Shown: positions 47,743 to 56,752 of the stretch, in pieces
Layout of the letters: every line of letters starts with the position of its first letter
How positions within the stretch are numbered: the first letter of the stretch is position 1
Source: Okeania sp. SIO2C9
GTDB taxonomy: Bacteria > Cyanobacteriota > Cyanobacteriia > Cyanobacteriales > Microcoleaceae
NCBI RefSeq assembly: GCF_010672455.1
Contig: NZ_JAAHGO010000056.1
Location: forward strand, 1 to 56,752
Reading direction: 5' to 3'
Length of the DNA stretch: 56,752 nt
Notes under the pieces: model-generated
Told to the model about the DNA's origin: nothing
Database searches by the model: none
The model's input: only the letters and a program-made list of their open reading frames with translations
Program-made: the position numbers and the translations under genes

Positions 47743-48264
47743 AGGTTTTTGTCCTTGCTTGATCACTAAATAATTCTGGAAATGACTAATAATAAATATA
47801 GTCTATTTTAGGGTGCAAAGTTTTGTGAATCAACTCAATTCAATCAGATAATTTATCAAGTTTTTGAGGATTTTTCTGAAAAAAAAGCCTCAGAACTTTC
47901 AAAATTTCTCTTGTTGGGAAAAACCACAAGTTTCAATTTGTTAATCGGGTTCTTAAATCAGTTTGTGAGAAATACAGGTAACGCAGTTCCTCCGGAGGAG
48001 GCTAACTGATAACTGAAATGACATATCAAAAGCTTAAAACTCAGACAACGCAAGATTTTTCTTACTTATTTCTTAATTCTTCCTTCTGCTATACAAAAAA
48101 GTTAGAGGAAAGACAGCAGAAGGAATCAAAGATATTTTTACTTTGCTAAAGAGTTGAGAGTAACTATGCCTCTTGGAGCAGAAAGCAATATTAGATTTGG
48201 ATAGCATCAGTATTATTAAATATTGAGGAATAAGAGTCATAAATAATTAGCATATTCAGCTAAT

Positions 48265-48975
48265 TTAAGAAATCATCTCCATTTTGTAAGCTTTGACTTT
48301 ACTATCAATTCCTGTAATATCTGTCCCGACAACAACAGCATTAGCTCCTAAATTCATAGCTTTTTTTGCCATTGTGGGAGAAGCAATACCTCCTTCACAA
48401 ATTGCTGGTACTTCTAAGTTTTCTACCATCTGTTTTAACAGCTCAAAACCAGGAGGAGATTTTGTAATTGTTTGCTCAGTATAACCATACAGAGTAGTGG
48501 CAACAAAATCCGCACCTTTTTCTACTGCTAGTTGTGCTGCTTCTATAGTATCTACATCGGCCATTACTGGTTTTCCTAATTTATTATGAATACGAGTAAT
48601 TAATTTTGCTAAAGTTTCTCCTCCTGGACGTTTTCTAGCAGTAGCATCAACAGCAATAATATCTGCTCCTGCTTCGGCGATCGCTTCTGCATCTGAAAAT
48701 TGGGGCGTAATATAAACTTCAAATCCTGGTATTTGTTGCTTCCACAAACCAATAATTGGTTGAGTAATTCTCTGTCGCACTGCTCGAATATGGGATGGGG
48801 TATCTATTCTCACTGCTGAAGCTCCCTGATTTATAGATGCTTGTGCCATAGCTGCAATAACTTCTGGATGATGTAAAGGGGAGTCAGTAGGAGCTTGACA
48901 AGAAACGATTAAACTTTGTGGTAATGATATATCGCAGTATTTATTAGTCATGGTTAAATAATTATTTTTTATCAA
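48265..48975 (-). CDS. nanE: N-acetylmannosamine-6-phosphate 2-epimerase-like protein
   Basis: A TIM-barrel epimerase that would convert N-acetylmannosamine-6-phosphate to N-acetylglucosamine-6-phosphate. Family features include LIVSCQAPTDSPLHHPEVI, GASAVRIDTPSHIRAVRQ, PIIGLWKQQIPG, ADIIAVDATARKRPGG, MADVDTIEAA and AICEGGIASPTMAKKAMNLGANAVVVGTDIT, with a C-terminal phosphate-binding loop. The ATG at 48949-48951 (MTNKYCD) is likely the real start; the first eight codons look non-native. No sialic acid genes are nearby, so it may serve amino-sugar recycling. Isolated on the minus strand. Confidence 0.88.
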   Translation of the reverse strand: MIKNNYLTMTNKYCDISLPQSLIVSCQAPTDSPLHHPEVIAAMAQASINQGASAVRIDTPSHIRAVRQRITQPIIGLWKQQIPGFEVYITPQFSDAEAIAEAGADIIAVDATARKRPGGETLAKLITRIHNKLGKPVMADVDTIEAAQLAVEKGADFVATTLYGYTEQTITKSPPGFELLKQMVENLEVPAICEGGIASPTMAKKAMNLGANAVVVGTDITGIDSKVKAYKMEMIS

Positions 48976-48987
48976 AATAACATGGGT

Positions 48988-49022
48988 CTAAAACCCCGCC
49001 TTTTAAGGCGATCGGGTTTTTG
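48988..49022 (-). terminator. Terminator-like hairpin
   Basis: AAACCCCGCCTT, TTA, AAGGCGATCGGGTTTTT: a nested stem (GCCTT/AAGGC within CCC/GGG) with T-runs on both strands. It lies between the hybrid kinase stop (49175, minus) and nanE, so it probably ends the kinase transcript. Confidence 0.55.
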
Positions 49023-49174
49023 GAGCGGGGCTTAATATCATGTTCGGACGGGTCAGTTATAAATAAAATTTAATGACTGACAGTATCGACAGTGCCAAAG
49101 AAATACTGACCTCCTGACTCGGTCTTCCTGACTCCTGACTCCTCTAAAATCATCCTGCATTTATGTAACGCTTA

Positions 49175-51709
49175 TTATTTAGTCAGCAAATTTATCATTT
49201 TACTCAATAAATATTCGAGATTAATTGGTTTAGTCAAACATTCATCAGCACCAACAGTATAACAATATTCTATATCTATTTGTGTATCAAAAGTAGTTAA
49301 TGCCAGAATTTTTGGATTTTCACTACTATTTGTTGTGCGTAACTGCTGGATAATTTCTACACCATCCATTCCTGGTAATTGCATATCTACAATTACAGCA
49401 ACAGGTTGCAACAAAATAGTTTGCTCCACTGCTGTAGAACCTTCTATTATCCATACAACTTTTAATCCTGCTGCTGTCAAAATATCACAAATTACTGTGG
49501 CAACATCTTCTTCTTGCTCAATCAATACTACGCTACCTTGCAAGGATAAAATATTAGGTGAATTTTCTTCTTTTTGTTTTAATTCTTCATTTTTTAATGT
49601 TAGGGGTTGTGCTGGTAATTTCACTGTAAAAGTAGAGCCAAAATCAATAGCAGATTCTACTTCAACAATTCCACCATGAAGTTCTACTAATTGTTTTGTT
49701 AAAGCCAGACCTAAGCCTGTACCACTTTGCTGACGATTATAAGGAGAATCTAGTTGTTGAAATTTCTTAAATAATAATGGTTTTTGCTCTTCAGAAATTC
49801 CTATACCAGTATCTTCTACTTGAAAAGTTACTGTATTTTTGTCTCTGATAACTTTAAGTATGACACTCCCCCCACTAGGAGTAAATTTAATTCCATTACT
49901 GAGAAGATTAAAGAGAATTTGTTTAACTCGCCTTTGGTCGGCAGTAAATAGATCTAGTTGTGGATTTATTGTTTGTTCTAAAGTTAATTTTACTTCGTTT
50001 TTTTCTGCTTTTTCTCTAAAAGTTTGCCAAATTTCATAACTTAATTTAGAGAGAGAAAAATCACCGATATTTAAAACTGCTTTGCCCGCTTCTACTTGAG
50101 ATAAATCAAGAATATCATTGATTAATTCTAGGAGATGTTCGCCACTATCATGGATTATTTGTAAATAATCTCTTTGCTTTTGTATTGGTATTGTTTTAGC
50201 TCCTCTATTGCCATAAGACCAGCGTAAAAGAGTTGAAGAAATACCAATAACACAAGTGAGAGGAGTGCGTAATTCATGGCTCATTGTGGCCAAAAATTCA
50301 CTCTTAGTACGATTAGCTGATTCTGCTGCTTGTAGAGCATCATAAAGGTCTTGAGTCCGCCTAGCTACTTGCTTTTCTAAAGTTTGTTTTTGCTTTTGCA
50401 ATTCTTCATATAATTGAGCTTGGTAAATAGCGATCGCTAAGTGTTCTGCTATTTCTTTGAGAAATATTTTTTCATTATCTTGCCACTCTCGAATCGAACA
50501 GTGATGGGCAATTAATAATCCCCATAATTGTCGATTGACTATAATTGATACTACTAATTTAGCTTTGACTTGATGTTGTTGCATCAATTCTACTAAACAA
50601 GGAAATTTACCATAAACTACTTCTGTATCAGCTATAGCACGAACAAATGTTTTACTATATTTCACGATCGAGTTATGGGGAGGAAAAAAGCAGTTTTCTC
50701 CTTCACTTAAACCTAATACTGAAGAAATTGTTTCGGATGCTAATGCTTCATATTTAACAGTACCTTTTCTTTGATTCTCTGTTGTAATATTATTTTTTTT
50801 ATTTGTTAATGATAAGGAAGAATTAAATTGATAAATTAATAATCTATCAACTTTAATCAATTTTTGAACCTGCTCTACAGTCGTTGATAAAATTTCTGGT
50901 AGTTCTAAACTTTGACGAATTTTAGTTGTGACTTGATTCAGAAGTATCTCTTGTTCTAGCTGTTGGTTTAGAGCTTGCTCAATAGGTTTACATACTAATG
51001 GATATTGTTGATTATTCAGTATTGAATCCGGTCTTGATAATCCATGAATACCAACTATTGAATCATTTATTGACAGTAAATTTGATGTCTGAGAATAAGA
51101 TTTTTTTTTCTTGATTTTTTGACTACTTGTTTGCTCTAAAATAGAATCTATATTTTCATCAGAAGTCAATAATTTTAGTAATTTCAAGGTAAATTCATCC
51201 TGGATATTTGGATTATTGACTTTAAGGTTATTTATTTGAGATTTAATTTGAGAGATGAGCGCTGAGTTACTATTGTCTTCTTCTATAATATTAAAAATCT
51301 GGTATACAAAAAGTGTGATTGTCTCTGGGTCAAAAGTTAAACCTACATTAAATTTTAAATTTCCCACATTTTCCCTTGAAAAAGGAAAGGTAAAAGAGTT
51401 AGATTGTAAATTATGATCTTTTTGTCGGTCTTCTATCTTCTGACTTTGATTATCTGATGACTCCTTGACTATTGTGCCCCACAAAAGTCCATTAAACTCC
51501 TCTGAAATGACTACTGTAAATTTTAGGTCTGGGAATTTATGAGATTGAGTGGTGGCAAGTATATCTTCCGTCATTAATATGGTCTTCAAACCTTGAGTTG
51601 TTTGTTGCAATAGCTGACTTAAAAGCTCAAGGGTATTTAAAGGTAAAATTAAGTTTGGTTTTGCAGGTGGAAACTGGGCATCCCCGGTGATTTTGGATAA
51701 AATGGCCAT
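49175..51709 (-). CDS. GAF-domain hybrid histidine kinase with C-terminal receiver
   Basis: An 844-residue cytoplasmic hybrid kinase. Residues 1-160 form an unassigned N-terminal domain (LILPLNTLELLSQLLQQTTQ, VVISEEFNGLLWG). A GAF domain (about 255-440) of the phytochrome/cyanobacteriochrome type has VRAIADTEVVYGKFPCLVEL, with Cys near 371 followed by Leu instead of the usual His, and LLIAHHCSIREW. Then a coiled linker, the kinase core (MSHELRTPL, His478; QILFNLLSNGIKFTP; DTGIGI; GTGLGLALTKQLVELHGG) and a receiver with EE acid pair, VIVDMQLPGMDG (Asp near 774) and LTKPI. Divergent from the 51862 gene, 150 bases away; they may act together. Confidence 0.92.
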   Translation of the reverse strand: MAILSKITGDAQFPPAKPNLILPLNTLELLSQLLQQTTQGLKTILMTEDILATTQSHKFPDLKFTVVISEEFNGLLWGTIVKESSDNQSQKIEDRQKDHNLQSNSFTFPFSRENVGNLKFNVGLTFDPETITLFVYQIFNIIEEDNSNSALISQIKSQINNLKVNNPNIQDEFTLKLLKLLTSDENIDSILEQTSSQKIKKKKSYSQTSNLLSINDSIVGIHGLSRPDSILNNQQYPLVCKPIEQALNQQLEQEILLNQVTTKIRQSLELPEILSTTVEQVQKLIKVDRLLIYQFNSSLSLTNKKNNITTENQRKGTVKYEALASETISSVLGLSEGENCFFPPHNSIVKYSKTFVRAIADTEVVYGKFPCLVELMQQHQVKAKLVVSIIVNRQLWGLLIAHHCSIREWQDNEKIFLKEIAEHLAIAIYQAQLYEELQKQKQTLEKQVARRTQDLYDALQAAESANRTKSEFLATMSHELRTPLTCVIGISSTLLRWSYGNRGAKTIPIQKQRDYLQIIHDSGEHLLELINDILDLSQVEAGKAVLNIGDFSLSKLSYEIWQTFREKAEKNEVKLTLEQTINPQLDLFTADQRRVKQILFNLLSNGIKFTPSGGSVILKVIRDKNTVTFQVEDTGIGISEEQKPLLFKKFQQLDSPYNRQQSGTGLGLALTKQLVELHGGIVEVESAIDFGSTFTVKLPAQPLTLKNEELKQKEENSPNILSLQGSVVLIEQEEDVATVICDILTAAGLKVVWIIEGSTAVEQTILLQPVAVIVDMQLPGMDGVEIIQQLRTTNSSENPKILALTTFDTQIDIEYCYTVGADECLTKPINLEYLLSKMINLLTK

Positions 51710-51861
51710 AAGAATATTCCGGACCAGGACAAAGAGTATTGCTTATGTAATTATTAAGCTTTTTTTTAGATTTTAGATTATTTAATCTAACTGTAAATTT
51801 ATCCAAGTTAACATATTCTCATAGCATATTTTTTCATACTGCTTATTCTTCATTATTTTCA

Positions 51862-52428
51862 ATGACCAACCTAGTTCAGCTTACACTCTATTCCACTGTT
51901 GGAAACTTACCCTTCCACGATTTTCAAGTTAATACTACTACTTTAGGAAAAAAAGTAGCAGAAAAATTTCGACAACAACCAGAATTACCAGGAGTTATCA
52001 TTACTAAAAGTACAAAAATGTTGGGTATGATTTCACAAGTCAGATTCTTAGAGTATATGAAATTCCCAGGAAATAAAGACTTTTATTCTAGGCAACCTGT
52101 TAGTGAATTGTTAGATTTTCTTAGCACTCCTCCTTTAGTTCTTTCTGAAAATTTTCAAATTAATGCGGCAGTACTAACTGCCCTAAATAGACCAAAAAAT
52201 TATATTTACGAACCAATAATTATAGTGTTGTCGAATGGCAATTTAAGATTGATAGATTTACATGATTTACTATTAGCACAATCGGAAATATTAGTAAAGG
52301 CGTATAAAATGATTCAAGATCAAACAGAGAAATATCAATCAGAAATTTCCGAATTATTTCCTCAATACGAGGATAATGATGATGAACCTACTGGTTTGCT
52401 GTTAGAATCAAAATCTCTGATCGACTAA
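51862..52428 (+). CDS. CBS-like domain protein
   Basis: 188 residues. The first part resembles a degenerate CBS-pair domain: LPGVIITKSTKMLGMISQVRFLEYM, then a DFYSRQPVSELLDFLSTPPLVLSENFQI linker and PIIIVLSNGNLRLIDLHDLLLAQSEIL. A helical, coiled-coil-prone region follows (about 140-170), with an acidic tail. Similar modules stand at the N-terminus of cyanobacterial hybrid kinases and GGDEF proteins. Its position divergent from a hybrid kinase supports a sensory or partner role (inference). Family name not certain. Confidence 0.7.
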   Translation: MTNLVQLTLYSTVGNLPFHDFQVNTTTLGKKVAEKFRQQPELPGVIITKSTKMLGMISQVRFLEYMKFPGNKDFYSRQPVSELLDFLSTPPLVLSENFQINAAVLTALNRPKNYIYEPIIIVLSNGNLRLIDLHDLLLAQSEILVKAYKMIQDQTEKYQSEISELFPQYEDNDDEPTGLLLESKSLID

Positions 52429-53165
52429 ATTAAAAACAAACTCAAACAGTGAGATAATAAGTCAAACTAACTGATAGAAAAAAAGCTGATTTTTGATCTA
52501 TTATTTCGATATTGTCTAATTGTTTCCAACAAATTTCTTAGGTGGTAGATGGTAGGTCTAAATTCAAGTGATAACACTGGAAACAGAGCATAAATTTGGG
52601 ATATTCCTTGTCGCTTCAATAGAACATTTTTATGATACTTAATCATCCGGATATGGTATAACTTAAAACAAATTTAATCTGTGTTCAACATTTAGTATTG
52701 TAATCCTTAAAGCGGTTGTGTAGATAATATCTGGAAATTAGGAAAAAGGGAAGATTTAACTAGGAACAGTGGTGAGTTTTTTATAAATTATGCACGATTG
52801 ATATAATATTCAGATTATTTACAATAGTCTATCAATGCAGTAAACTAAACCAAGATATAAGCTATTTTGCATTTAAACCATATATCTAAATTTGTGCCAA
52901 AAGGAACTCTTAACAGTGGTGCGACCCCGCGTCTGTAGCAGAGGCAAGGGAATGGGCGCTCCTGTGAAGGAATATAGAATTTAAATTATTCTTAGCTTAA
53001 TCAGGAATGAAGAGTTACTAAATCATCAGAATTTGTGGAAGATAGCTCTTAATAAATTATAATTTAAGCATCATGGTAAACTATACTCTAAACTCCGAAT
53101 TAGTAGTCTGAATACTTTTAATAATAAATATCTATATCTATAAGTTTAAATTTAGGAGAAATACA
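52429..53165. other. Gene-free region
   Basis: About 740 AT-rich bases. The only structure I see is a GC-rich patch at 52919-52975 (GGTGCGACCCCGCGTC), which resembles the palindromic insert at 7829-7870. No gene-like frame. The sequence just before 53166 has GGAGAAATACA, a good ribosome site. Confidence 0.55.
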
Positions 53166-54065
53166 ATGAAGTTACCAACTTTTCTAATAATAGGAGTACA
53201 GAAGGCAGGAACTACATCGGTCTATGGATATTTAAAGGAACATCCCCAGGTGTATATGAGTCCCATTAAGGAAACAAATTTTTTCGCTACAGATTGGGAA
53301 AACAATACAGAAAAAAAACCAGATACAGGAACAAGAAAAAGAATTAATAGCTGGGAAAGATACTGTGAACTTTTTATGAATGTAAAAGATGAGATTGCTA
53401 TAGGAGAAGCATCTCCTAACTATCTTGTTAACTATGAAACTTCATCGGAAATGATTCAACGTTATGTTCCTAACGTGAAAATGATTGCTATATTGAGAAA
53501 TCCTGTGGACAGAGCTTATTCTGATTATTTAATGCACCTTCGTGATGGGATAAATGTGGGAAAAGTTAGGTCTCTAAGCGAACAAGTTAAATTTCGGGCA
53601 GATAGTTCTTCAACAATCAAGAAAGGATTATATTATTCTCCTATCAAACATTATTTAGATACTTTTGACCGAGAAAAATTAAAAATTATTCTCCATGATG
53701 ATTTAACTAAAGATTCTTTAACGGTGATGCAAGAAATTTATAGATTTATTGGGGTAGATGATACATTTAATCCTGATACTTCAAAGCGTAGTCAAAGTGC
53801 GGCTGTACCTAAGAATCAAACATTGAATAATTTATTGCAAACAAAAAATCCAGTAAGGAAAGCTATTTCATCAACCCTCAAAGTATTAATGCCTTTAGAA
53901 ATGCGGCAGAAATTACGCTCTAATATAATTAAGTTAAATTCAGCAGGAAAAGAACTCAAACCTCTTTCTTCAGAAGAGCGTCAAGTATTAACTGAATTTT
54001 ACCGTGAAGATATTCTCAAGTTACAAGATTTGATTGACAGAGACCTTTCATCTTGGTTGGAATAG
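53166..54065 (+). CDS. Sulfotransferase (PAPS-dependent)
   Basis: A 299-residue enzyme of the sulfotransferase fold that transfers sulfate from PAPS to an alcohol or carbohydrate. The 5'-phosphosulfate loop FLIIGVQKAGTTSVYGYL (6-23) and the 3'-phosphate site ILRNPVDRAYSDYLMHLRDG (about 113-132) are both clear. IGEASPNYLV and KGLYYSPIKHYLDTFDREKLKIILHDDL follow, as in heparan-type bacterial relatives. There is no signal peptide. The usual PAPS-binding residues look intact. A GCGC-ended repeat and the hairpin array follow directly. Confidence 0.93.
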   Translation: MKLPTFLIIGVQKAGTTSVYGYLKEHPQVYMSPIKETNFFATDWENNTEKKPDTGTRKRINSWERYCELFMNVKDEIAIGEASPNYLVNYETSSEMIQRYVPNVKMIAILRNPVDRAYSDYLMHLRDGINVGKVRSLSEQVKFRADSSSTIKKGLYYSPIKHYLDTFDREKLKIILHDDLTKDSLTVMQEIYRFIGVDDTFNPDTSKRSQSAAVPKNQTLNNLLQTKNPVRKAISSTLKVLMPLEMRQKLRSNIIKLNSAGKELKPLSSEERQVLTEFYREDILKLQDLIDRDLSSWLE

Positions 54066-54197
54066 CGCTGCGCGCAGGCAACAGGCAACAGGCAACAGGC
54101 AATAGGGAGAGTAAAAAACTGATAATATAAGACTTTTAGCTATTGGACAATTCTTGCAATTTGTACATAAGCCAGCGCACATTGCTATATAGCAGGG
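54064..54197. repeat. GCGCTGCGCGCAGGCAA-ended repeat
   Basis: It starts TAGCGCTGCGCGCAGGCAACAGG at the sulfotransferase stop and ends CCAGCGCACATTGCTATA. Its interior shares ATAAGACTTTTAGCT and TGCAATTTGTA with the copy at 47090. It carries four GGCAACA units not found there. Confidence 0.7.
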
Positions 54198-54220
54198 AAT
54201 AGGGAATAGGGAACAGGGTG

Positions 54221-55405
54221 AAAACTACAACGTCTTAGTTTTTCTGCTGTTATAGCTTTTGTTATGGTGAAAAACCAGGCACTCAAAATTACAACGTCTT
54301 AGTTTTGCCATCTATTAGATGTTGTTGCCTCTACAAATCAGACACTCAGAAACTACAACGTCTTAGTTTTGCCATCTGTGTAGATGTTGTTACCTCTAGA
54401 AATGAGGCACTCATAACTGCAACGTCTTAGTTTTTCCATCTATTAGATGTTGTTACCTCTAGAAATCAGGCACTGAAAACTATAACGTCTTAGTTTTGCC
54501 ATCTGTGTAGATGTTGTTACCTCTAAAAATGAGGCACTCATAACTGCAACGTCTTAGTTTTGCCATCTCGTAGATGTTGTTGCCTCTAGAAATCAGGCAC
54601 TCAAAACTACAACGTCTTAGTTTTGCCATCTAGTAGCTTTTGTTGCCTCTACAAATCAGGCACTGAAAACTATAACGTCTTAGTTTTGCCATCTGTGTAG
54701 ATGTTGTTACCTCTAAAAATGAGGCACTCATAACTGCAACGTCTTAGTTTTGCCATCTGTGTAGATGTTGTTACCTCTAGAAATCAGACACTCAAAACTA
54801 CAACGTCTTAGTTTTGCCATCTAGTAGCTTTTGTTGCCTCTACAAATCAGGCACTGAAAACTATAACGTCTTAGTTTTGCCATCTAGTCAGTAGGTTGTT
54901 GCCTCTAGAAACCAGGCACTGAAAACTATAACGTCTTAGTTTTGCCATCTAGTCAGTAGGTTGTTGCCTCTAGAAATCAGACACTCAAAACTACAACGTC
55001 TTAGTTTTGCCATCTAGTTAGCAGGTTGTTGCCTCTAGAAATCAGACACTCAAAACTACAACGTCTTAGTTTTTCCATCTATTAGATTAGATATTGTTGC
55101 CTCTAGAAATCAGACACTCAAAACTACAACGTCTTAGTTTTGCCATCTAGTCAGTAGGTTGTTGCCCCTAGAAATCAGACACTCAAAACTACAACGTCTT
55201 AGTTTTGCCATCTAGTCAGTAGGTTGTTGCCCCTAGAAATCAGACACTCAAAACTACAACGTCTTAGTTTTGCCATCTAGTCAGTAGGTTGTTGCCTCTA
55301 GAAATCAGACACTCAAAACTACAACGTCTTAGTTTTGCCATCTAGTTAGCAGGTTGCCCCGAGAAACCAGGTACTCAAAACTACAACGTCTTAGTTTTTC
55401 CATCT
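54221..55405. repeat. 19-unit tandem array of a 62-68-bp hairpin-forming repeat
   Basis: Nineteen copies of CAACGTCTTAG, with first bases at 54231, 54295, 54359 and so on to 55387 (spacing 62-68). The constant core is CACTCAAAACTACAACGTC then TTAGTTTTGCCATCT, in which CAAAACTA pairs with TAGTTTTG around an invariant CAACGTCT loop. The middle third varies: CATCT...AGATG pairs in early units and TAGTCAGTAGG in later ones, and TGCCT...AGGCA or CCTC...GAGG forms a second stem. No open frame spans it. It is not CRISPR because the intervening parts are related to each other. Confidence 0.9.
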
Positions 55406-55610
55406 AAGAACTATTATATGATTTTTACTTAAAGAAATATTCTAGCACGTTGCTGAAATACTGAGAAAATTTTTGAGGCAAAACATCGGGTGGTTATGTA
55501 TAAGCATTTTTTGTAAATTGGGTTGAAGTAAGAAAGTTCTGATGGTTATGGAAAATCAATGTTTGTATTTGTAGGTATTACAATGATTGTAAAAATTATT
55601 TTATTGAGTT

Positions 55611-56752
55611 ATGACTTATCCTAGAAGAAAGAATAAGAATTATATACCAGCACATTTTCGAGAAAGAATACAAGTAGCTAAGGATAATAAACTTAAGGAA
55701 TTAGATTTAAGTAACAATTTTTCTAGCAGAGATTATAATAGATTAACCGAGATTCCTACTACAGTTTGGGACTTAGAGCAGCTAGAGTCATTAATTTTAA
55801 TTGGGAATCAGTTAAAAATCTCAAGGCTAATAACTAAACTTGCCAGTTTAACTTACCTTAATTTAAGTGAAAACCAACTAATAAGTCTGCCAGAATCAAT
55901 AACTCAGCTTACTAATTTAACGGCTCTTTATTTAGGTGGAAACCAATTAACAAATCTGCCAAAATCAATAACTAAGCTTACTAATTTAGCTGAACTTTAT
56001 TTAGGTGGAAACCAATTAACAAGTATTTCAGAGTCAGTAACTCAACTTACTAATTTATCTGAACTTTATTTAGGTAATAATCAATTAACATATCTTCCAG
56101 AATCAATTGGTGAATTTACGAATTTAACTATTCTTGATTTAGGTAGTAATCAATTGGAAACTCTCCCAGAATCAATTGGTAAACTTACCAACTTAACTCA
56201 CCTCGATCTTAAAGGGAATCAATTGACAACTCTCCCAGAATCAATTGGTAAGCTTACTAACTTAAATCACCTCGATCTTAAAGGGAATCAATTGACAACT
56301 CTCCCAGAATCAATTGGTAAGTTTACTAACTTAAATCACCTCGATCTTAAAGGGAATCAATTGACAACTCTCCCAGAATCAATTGGTAAACTTACCAACT
56401 TAACTCACATTAATTTAGGCTTTAATAATATTAAAAATCTTCCCAAATCCATCACTAAACTCACCAATTTAAATCATCTTAATTTAAGAGGCAATCCCTT
56501 AGAAACTCCACCAATAGAAATTGCTGAAAAAGGGATAAAAGCAATTAGAGAATTTTTCCGACAAGAAGAAGAAGAAGGAACAGATTATCTCTATGAAGCA
56601 AAATTACTAATTATTGGAGAAGGTGGCGCTGGTAAAACTACTCTAGCTAATAAAATTCAAAACCCAGACTATCAACTACAAGATGAAGATTCCACAAAAG
56701 GAATTGAAGTTTATCAGTGGAATTCTCCTACAACAAATCAACATAACTTTCA
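55611..56752 (+). CDS. Leucine-rich-repeat Roc-type GTPase (ROCO-like), 3' end outside the window
   Basis: The first 380 residues of a large signalling GTPase. After a 30-residue lead come 11-12 leucine-rich repeats of 23 residues (LTNLTxLxLxxNQLTxLPESI), the last few near identical. Then a connector (IAEKGIKAIREFFRQEEEE) and the Roc domain starting AKLLIIGEGGAGKTTLANKI (P-loop near 336-345). ROCO proteins normally continue with a COR domain and effector regions; these lie beyond the window. The ATG at 55611 fits. Homologs in filamentous cyanobacteria are often over 800 residues. Preceded by the hairpin array. Confidence 0.9.
   Translation, partial: MTYPRRKNKNYIPAHFRERIQVAKDNKLKELDLSNNFSSRDYNRLTEIPTTVWDLEQLESLILIGNQLKISRLITKLASLTYLNLSENQLISLPESITQLTNLTALYLGGNQLTNLPKSITKLTNLAELYLGGNQLTSISESVTQLTNLSELYLGNNQLTYLPESIGEFTNLTILDLGSNQLETLPESIGKLTNLTHLDLKGNQLTTLPESIGKLTNLNHLDLKGNQLTTLPESIGKFTNLNHLDLKGNQLTTLPESIGKLTNLTHINLGFNNIKNLPKSITKLTNLNHLNLRGNPLETPPIEIAEKGIKAIREFFRQEEEEGTDYLYEAKLLIIGEGGAGKTTLANKIQNPDYQLQDEDSTKGIEVYQWNSPTTNQHNF

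Larger units (their letters stand above)
46725..48264. other. 1.5-kb spacer of repeats and transposon relics
   Basis: It contains an R1 fragment (46943-47033, CCGATAAATTG...CTTTTAAGGGG), a GCGCTGYGCGC-ended repeat (47090-47262), an IS1380-like transposase relic (47461-47742) and a GAAGGAA-family remnant (48020-48080). A minus-strand reading near 47035-47095 (RKSYGVGDRIICEKCG) looks protein-like but I cannot assign it. Confidence 0.6.

Noticed and set aside
54221-55405. CRISPR array
   Set aside because: The period and a constant 36-37-base core look CRISPR-like, but the intervening 25-30 bases are related between units, not unique spacers, and no cas genes are present.

Overview
The window looks like chromosomal DNA from an AT-rich filamentous cyanobacterium. 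GCGATCGC (HIP1-type) octamers are scattered through genes and spacers. Several genes are typical of cyanobacteria: a DUF1816 protein, PAS- and GAF-rich histidine kinases, WD40 repeats, and the grpE-dnaK-dnaJ-tusA-rsgA cluster divergent from pilB-pilT-pilC. Many short inverted-repeat elements and degraded IS200/IS605 copies give it the low coding density I associate with Trichodesmium, Okeania or Moorena-type genomes. That comparison is from memory and was not tested.

Layout. 1-3.3 kb: an 8-bp minisatellite, a MITE, a response-regulator relic and a secreted serine hydrolase. 3.3-9.5 kb: a sugar O-acetyltransferase, an alpha/beta hydrolase, a DUF1816 protein, then rlmB and mrnC separated by 1.2 kb of nested repeats, and a STAS protein that appears to start at ATT. 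9.6-17 kb: carA, a retropepsin-like protease, trpD and a five-PAS histidine kinase. 17.2-24.4 kb is an accessory zone: a beheaded WD40 gene, a large TnpB-related gene, a trypsin-co-occurring-like fragment, a lipase-like gene cut by a complete IS, a small gene cut by a 101-bp MITE, and an orphan UPF0175 antitoxin. 24.7-31.7 kb (minus): grpE, dnaK, dnaJ, tusA and rsgA, with transposon debris between the members. 32.6-37.9 kb (plus): pilB, pilT and pilC, the motor and platform of type IV pili. 38-44.4 kb: an unknown protein, a truncated Uma2 gene, an orphan TnpB guide-RNA-like end, a broken glycosyltransferase-like gene, a sterol desaturase/SDR fusion and a frameshifted tnpB. 44.9-52.4 kb: mrdA (PBP2), an IS1380-like relic, nanE, a GAF hybrid histidine kinase and a divergent CBS-like protein. 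53.2-56.8 kb: a sulfotransferase, a 19-unit array of hairpin-forming repeats, and the start of a leucine-rich-repeat Roc GTPase that runs off the window.

The housekeeping genes serve protein folding and ribosome maturation (grpE/dnaK/dnaJ, rsgA, rlmB, mrnC), pyrimidine/arginine and tryptophan synthesis (carA, trpD), cell-wall elongation (mrdA) and surface motility (pilBTC). The strongest novelty signals lie in the mobile DNA. One IS (21791-23303) and at least three MITEs share ends, and the complete ones have 5-bp target duplications. A second, TA-targeting MITE sits precisely inside a gene. One miniature element has landed inside the terminal repeat of another. A conserved nested palindrome recurs inside a larger repeat family. 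The 1.2-kb array at 54.2-55.4 kb resembles a CRISPR array at first sight but is not one.
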